Assembly (NCBI GenBank): GCA_013153415.1
Contig: JAADEO010000136.1
Coordinates: 1 to 8,773, forward strand
Source: Deltaproteobacteria bacterium
GTDB lineage: Bacteria > Desulfobacterota > Anaeroferrophillalia > Anaeroferrophillales > Tharpellaceae
Direction of reading: 5' to 3'
Length of the DNA: 8,773 bases
The translations under genes and the position numbers were made by a program. How positions within the stretch are numbered: position 1 is the stretch's first letter; every line of letters begins with the position of its first letter. Under the pieces are notes generated by a model that was not told where the DNA came from, did no database searches, and worked only from the letters and a program-made list of their open reading frames with translations. Of the stretch, positions 5,370-8,773 are shown one piece after another.

Positions 5370-6316
5370 TGGAAAATCTGAACGTTTTTGCCGCCAAGCT
5401 GGCGCCCCAGCAGGAGTTTCTGGCCGGCGGCCATCGCGCCTGTCAGGGCTGTGCCGAGCTTTTGGCGGTTCGTCTCGTGGCCAAGACCCTGGGCCATGAC
5501 TACATCATCGCCAACGCCACCGGTTGCCTCGAAATCGTGACCTCGTCCTATCCCCATTCCGCCTGGAAAGTGCCCTGGATCCATGTCGCCTTCGAAAACG
5601 CGGCCGCCGTCGCCTCCGGGGTCGAGGCCGCGGTCAAGGTTCTGCAGCGCAAGGGGCGCTATCCGGTCGACCGCAAGATCACGATCGTCGCCCAGGCCGG
5701 TGACGGCGGTACCGTCGATATCGGTCTCCAGGCCCTTTCCGGGGCCTTGGAGCGGGGCCACGACATGATCTACATCTGTTATGACAACGAGGCCTACATG
5801 AACACCGGTATCCAGCGTTCAAGTTCGACCCCCTACGGGGCTACGACCACGACCTCGCCGGCCGGCAAGGCAGATCCCTTGGGCCAGCACACGATGAAAA
5901 AGAATATCGTCGAGATCGCCGCAGCCCACAACATCCCCTACGTTGCCACGGCCTCGCCGAGCTATCCTTTCGATCTGATGAACAAGGTCAAGAAGGCGGC
6001 TGAAACCCCGGGACCGGCCTACATCCACTGTTTCGTGCCTTGTCCCACCGGCTGGCGCATGGCACCGAACCTGGCTGTCAGCATCGGTCGCATCGCGGTC
6101 GAGAGCAAAGTCTTTCCGCTCTACGAGATCGAAAACGGCGAGTATCGGATGACCGTGACCCACAAGAAACATCGCCCGGTGATCGACTACCTCAAGCCCC
6201 AAGGGCGTTTTCGTCATCTCAATGAGGCCCAGATCAATCAGATTCAGGAGCAGGTCGACAAATCCTACGAGCGCCTTCTGAAAAAAGTAAAAATGAGCGA
6301 GCTGGAGCTCGATTAA
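5369..6316 (+). CDS. porB: Pyruvate-type 2-oxoacid:ferredoxin oxidoreductase, beta subunit
   Basis: This 315-residue TPP- and [4Fe-4S]-binding subunit is typical for PorB. GHRACQGCAE (21-30) gives C25 and C28, ATGCLEI (50-56) gives C53, and PCPTGW (224-229) gives C225; these are the expected proximal cluster ligands. The thiamine diphosphate/Mg motif begins at GDGG (111-114) and ends at YDNE (138-141), followed by AYMNTGIQRSSSTP (142-155), a hallmark of pyruvate-type enzymes. AGGAG at 5354-5358 lies 10 nt before the ATG. The end is 11 nt from the NuoE-like gene, so the oxidoreductase and the NADH module are very probably one transcript. A long, charged C-terminal tail (about 285-315) shows no recognised motif. 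Confidence 0.95.
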   Translation: MENLNVFAAKLAPQQEFLAGGHRACQGCAELLAVRLVAKTLGHDYIIANATGCLEIVTSSYPHSAWKVPWIHVAFENAAAVASGVEAAVKVLQRKGRYPVDRKITIVAQAGDGGTVDIGLQALSGALERGHDMIYICYDNEAYMNTGIQRSSSTPYGATTTTSPAGKADPLGQHTMKKNIVEIAAAHNIPYVATASPSYPFDLMNKVKKAAETPGPAYIHCFVPCPTGWRMAPNLAVSIGRIAVESKVFPLYEIENGEYRMTVTHKKHRPVIDYLKPQGRFRHLNEAQINQIQEQVDKSYERLLKKVKMSELELD

Positions 6317-6327
6317 GGGAGTCAGGT

Positions 6328-6789
6328 ATGAGTGCAGAAAAGCTAAGCCAGGAGGTCGCAGCCCTCTACGACAACAATCCCGCCCATCTTATTGCCATGC
6401 TGCAGGAGATCCAGAAACGCAATAAGAACCGTTACCTGCCCCGGCCCGAGCTCGAAGCCCTGGCTGCGGTTTTGCAGATTCCGGTGAGCAAAGTCTATCG
6501 CATCGCCACCTTCTTCAAGGCTTTCAACCTCGAGCCCAAGGGTGAGCACATGATCAGTCTCTGTCTCGGCACCGCCTGTCACGTGCGCGGGGCCGACCGG
6601 GTGCTCGAGGCGATGGCCGGCGAGCTCGGAATCGCCAACGGCGGCACCACCGCCGACCTCAAGTTCTCCCTGGAGACCGTCAACTGCGTCGGGGCCTGCG
6701 CCCTGGGGCCGGTGGCGGTGATCGACGAGGAGTACTACGGCGAACTCGAACCCGAAAAAGTGCCGGAGCTGCTGCAGCAGTTTCGTTAG
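6328..6789 (+). CDS. nuoE: NuoE/HndA-like [2Fe-2S] thioredoxin-fold subunit
   Basis: This 153-residue protein matches the 24-kDa subunit family of complex I and of NAD(P)-linked hydrogenases and formate dehydrogenases. An N-terminal helical region includes YLPRPELEALAAVL and SKVYRIATFFKAF (54-66). The thioredoxin-like domain follows, with the [2Fe-2S] ligands C79-x4-C84 and C120-x3-C124 (CLGTAC and CVGAC). It normally partners a NuoF-like flavoprotein, which is the next gene. The start is fixed by AAGGGAG (6315-6321) six bases upstream. Its position after porB rather than after nuoD or a hydrogenase gene suggests service to the 2-oxoacid oxidoreductase, which is inference. The symbol denotes family only; no complex I membrane subunits are seen. 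Confidence 0.9.
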   Translation: MSAEKLSQEVAALYDNNPAHLIAMLQEIQKRNKNRYLPRPELEALAAVLQIPVSKVYRIATFFKAFNLEPKGEHMISLCLGTACHVRGADRVLEAMAGELGIANGGTTADLKFSLETVNCVGACALGPVAVIDEEYYGELEPEKVPELLQQFR

Positions 6790-6807
6790 GTCGAAAAGGA
6801 TACGGAA

Positions 6808-8505
6808 ATGAAAAGATTAGAGAACTGTACCGCGCTGGCGGATTACCGAAAAGAGTGTCAGGCTGCCCGTGACCCCGAGCGGACGATGATCGCGGTCTGC
6901 ACCGGTACCGGCTGCCAGGCCCACGGCTGCGACAAGATCGTTGACGGTCTGCGCCGCGAACTCGACGCGGCCGGGTTGGGTGACAAGGTCGAGGTCAAAA
7001 CCACCGGCTGCCACGGCTACTGTGAAAAGGGACCGCTGGCCGTAATCCGGCCCGAGGGTATTCTCTACCAGCGGGTCAAGGAGAAGCATGTCGCAGAGAT
7101 CATCAGCAAGACCATCGCCAAGGGCGAGGTCATCGACAAGCTGCTCTATTTCGATCCCGAGCGCAAGGAGCGGGTCAAGCTGGAAAAGGATGTGCCTTTC
7201 TACGGTCTGCAGGAGCGCCTGGTTTTCGGCGACAACGGCTATATCGACCCGACCAGCATCGAGGACTATCTCGCCATCGGCGGTTACCAGGCCCTGGAGA
7301 AGGTGCTCGGCGGCCTCAGCCCCGAAGCGGTGCTCGACGAGATCAAGAAGTCGGAGCTGCGCGGTCGCGGCGGCGGCGGTTTCCCGACCGGGCGCAAGTG
7401 GGAGTCGGCCAAGGCGGCGGCCGGCGAAAGCAAATACGTGATCTGCAACGCCGACGAAGGCGATCCCGGAGCCTACATGGATCGCAGTCTGCTTGAAGGC
7501 AATCCTCACGCGATCATCGAGGGGATGCTGATCGGGGCCTACACGATCGGTGCCGACCAGGGCTACGTCTACGTTCGTAACGAGTATCCTCAGGCCGTCA
7601 AAAACCTCGGCATCGCCATCGAGAGCGCCCGGGCTCTGGGCCTGCTCGGGGATAATATTCTCGGTTCGGGTTTCAGCTTTGATCTCCATATCAGCAAGGG
7701 CGGCGGGGCTTTCGTCTGCGGCGAATCGAGTGCTCTGATCGCCTCGATCGAGGGCGAGGTCGGCGAGCCCCGGGCCAAGCATATCCACATGGCCGAAAGC
7801 GGTCTCTGGGGCAAGCCAACGGTTCTGAACAACGTCGAGACCTGGGCCAACGTGCCCCTGATCATCAAGCGCGGGGCCGACTGGTACAAAGGCATCGGTT
7901 CTGCCGGCGGCCGCGGCACCAAGATCTTCAGCCTCGTCGGCAAGGTCCGCAATACCGGCCTAGTCGAGGTGCCGATGGGAGTCAGCCTGCGCAAGATCAT
8001 CTTCGAGATCGGCGGCGGTATTCCCAAGGGGCGCAGCTTCAAGGCGGTCCAGACCGGCGGTCCCTCGGGCGGCTGCATTCCCGCCTCGGAACTCAACGCC
8101 CCGGTCGATTTCGACGAGTTGACCCGGTTGGGTTCGATGATGGGTTCGGGCGGCATGATCGTCATGGACGATCAGACCTGCATGGTCGATGTCGCCAAAT
8201 ATTTCATCGGCTTTCTCAAGGAAGAGTCGTGCGGCAAGTGCACGACCTGCCGCGAGGGCCTGAGAAGAATGTACGAAATCCTCGACAAGATTACCAAAGG
8301 CGAGGGTACGCTGGCCGATCTCGAGCTTTTGGAGGAGATGGCCCCGGTCATCCAGCAGGCCTCGATGTGCGGTCTCGGCAAGACCGCGCCGAACCCGGTT
8401 TTGAGTACCCTGCGCTGGTTCCGGGACGAGTACCTGGCCCATATCAATGATAAAGTGTGCCCGGCCGGAGTCTGTCAGGCCTTGAGCAAGGGGGATGAGA
8501 AATGA
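6808..8505 (+). CDS. nuoF: NuoF/HydB-like FMN and Fe-S NAD(P)H-oxidoreductase subunit with fused N-terminal [2Fe-2S] domain
   Basis: This 565-residue flavoprotein has the layout of HydB/HndC-type subunits. Residues 27-105 form a thioredoxin-like [2Fe-2S] domain (C31-x4-C36, C68-x3-C72). The FMN/NAD(H) domain follows, with RGRGGGGFPTGRKW (185-198), CNADEGDPGAYMDR (213-226) and CGESSALIASIEG (304-316). A SLBB-like region comes next, then the NuoF-type [4Fe-4S] motif C475, C478, C481 and C521 (SCGKCTTC). It would transfer electrons between NAD(P)H and Fe-S carriers. The motif usually written GEETAL is GESSAL here, near the site affecting NADH versus NADPH use. The protein ends at CPAGVC plus nine residues, exactly where many HndC/HydB proteins continue into a 2x[4Fe-4S] ferredoxin domain. 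AAAGGA at 6795-6800 precedes the ATG, and the stop overlaps the next gene as ATGA. Confidence 0.92.
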   Translation: MKRLENCTALADYRKECQAARDPERTMIAVCTGTGCQAHGCDKIVDGLRRELDAAGLGDKVEVKTTGCHGYCEKGPLAVIRPEGILYQRVKEKHVAEIISKTIAKGEVIDKLLYFDPERKERVKLEKDVPFYGLQERLVFGDNGYIDPTSIEDYLAIGGYQALEKVLGGLSPEAVLDEIKKSELRGRGGGGFPTGRKWESAKAAAGESKYVICNADEGDPGAYMDRSLLEGNPHAIIEGMLIGAYTIGADQGYVYVRNEYPQAVKNLGIAIESARALGLLGDNILGSGFSFDLHISKGGGAFVCGESSALIASIEGEVGEPRAKHIHMAESGLWGKPTVLNNVETWANVPLIIKRGADWYKGIGSAGGRGTKIFSLVGKVRNTGLVEVPMGVSLRKIIFEIGGGIPKGRSFKAVQTGGPSGGCIPASELNAPVDFDELTRLGSMMGSGGMIVMDDQTCMVDVAKYFIGFLKEESCGKCTTCREGLRRMYEILDKITKGEGTLADLELLEEMAPVIQQASMCGLGKTAPNPVLSTLRWFRDEYLAHINDKVCPAGVCQALSKGDEK

Positions 8506-8773
8506 TTGAACTGACTATCAACGGTATCAAAACCGAGGTCGAGCGGGGCACCACGATCCTGAAAGCGGCCGCGGCCCTCAATATCAAGATCCCGACCCTC
8601 TGCAACCACGAGCTGTTAGAGCCTTACGGCGCCTGTCGTCTCTGTCTGGTCGAGATCATCGACGGCGACCGCTCGCAGGTCACCACCTCCTGCAACTACC
8701 CGATCACCCGGCCGCTGGTCGTCGAGACCGAGTCGGAGGCCGCGGTCAAAGCCCGGCGCATGGTTCTGGAGCT
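8502..8773 (+). CDS. NuoG/HoxU/HndD-like [2Fe-2S] protein, N-terminal part
   Basis: The gene runs off the window after 90 complete codons. The ATG overlaps the preceding TGA by four bases (ATGA), and GATGAGA upstream offers a weak ribosome binding site inside the previous gene. The visible part is a plant-type [2Fe-2S] ferredoxin domain: ELTINGIKTEV at the start, ligands C34, C45, C48 and C64 (TLCNH, YGACRLC, TTSCNYP), then the start of the linker helix (EAAVKARRMVLE) that leads to the His-Cys3 [4Fe-4S] motif in NuoG-like proteins. Such an N-terminus is shared by complex I NuoG, the short HoxU diaphorase subunit, [FeFe]-hydrogenase HndD/HydA and NAD-linked formate dehydrogenase alpha subunits. 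The distinguishing parts lie beyond the window, so no specific name is given. Confidence 0.85.
   Translation, partial: MIELTINGIKTEVERGTTILKAAAALNIKIPTLCNHELLEPYGACRLCLVEIIDGDRSQVTTSCNYPITRPLVVETESEAAVKARRMVLE

Noticed and set aside
6328..8773. Part of a respiratory complex I operon
   Set aside because: The genes follow porB directly, nuoA-D are absent upstream, and the NuoF-like protein has the fused N-terminal [2Fe-2S] domain of HydB/HndC-type soluble enzymes. The downstream side is unseen, so complex I is judged unlikely rather than impossible.

Overview
The window is a GC-rich stretch (roughly 60% by eye) of an anaerobic bacterial chromosome. Every gene supported here lies on the + strand and they are packed tightly in two blocks. 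I see no tRNA, rRNA, CRISPR array, insertion sequence or phage gene. A two-subunit methylmalonyl-CoA mutase with separate catalytic and B12-binding chains, a four-subunit PorGDAB-type 2-oxoacid:ferredoxin oxidoreductase, and Hnd/HydB-type NADH modules together suggest a strict anaerobe. A Desulfuromonadales-like (Desulfobacterota) fermenter, syntroph or metal/sulfur reducer is the best guess. That taxonomy is inference from gene content, not a database result.

Block 1 (1-3038) is the methylmalonyl-CoA segment of propionate/succinate metabolism. It holds the C-terminal end of the mutase catalytic subunit (cut by the window edge), the 132-residue B12-binding subunit, the G-protein chaperone MeaB (TTG start), and methylmalonyl-CoA epimerase (17-nt overlap with meaB). 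recR, a recombinational repair gene, follows only 10 nt later and is metabolically unrelated. Together the first four genes interconvert (R)- and (S)-methylmalonyl-CoA and succinyl-CoA and maintain the B12 enzyme.

A 248-nt intergenic region (3039-3286) follows. Its first part is extremely AT-rich (10 G/C in bases 3061-3120). It carries two TGTATACA palindromes 28 bp apart, which look like GntR-family operators over a candidate promoter. A repeat-rich leader comes next, with mutually exclusive inverted repeats and a small perfect hairpin just ahead of the porG ribosome binding site.

Block 2 (3287-8773, running off the window) is a second operon: porG, porD, porA, porB, a NuoE-like subunit, a NuoF-like subunit with a fused N-terminal [2Fe-2S] domain, and the start of a NuoG/HoxU/HndD-like [2Fe-2S] protein. 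Spacing is 1-nt overlap (porD/porA and porA/porB), 11 nt (porB/nuoE-like), 18 nt (nuoE-like/nuoF-like) and a 4-nt ATGA overlap (nuoF-like/last gene). The most interesting reading is a dedicated complex, or functional pair, in which pyruvate (or a related 2-oxoacid) is oxidised to acyl-CoA and electrons pass to NAD(P)+ through a flavin module instead of only to free ferredoxin. Whether the last gene is a short diaphorase subunit, a hydrogenase or a dehydrogenase subunit cannot be seen, because the window ends after its first 90 codons.
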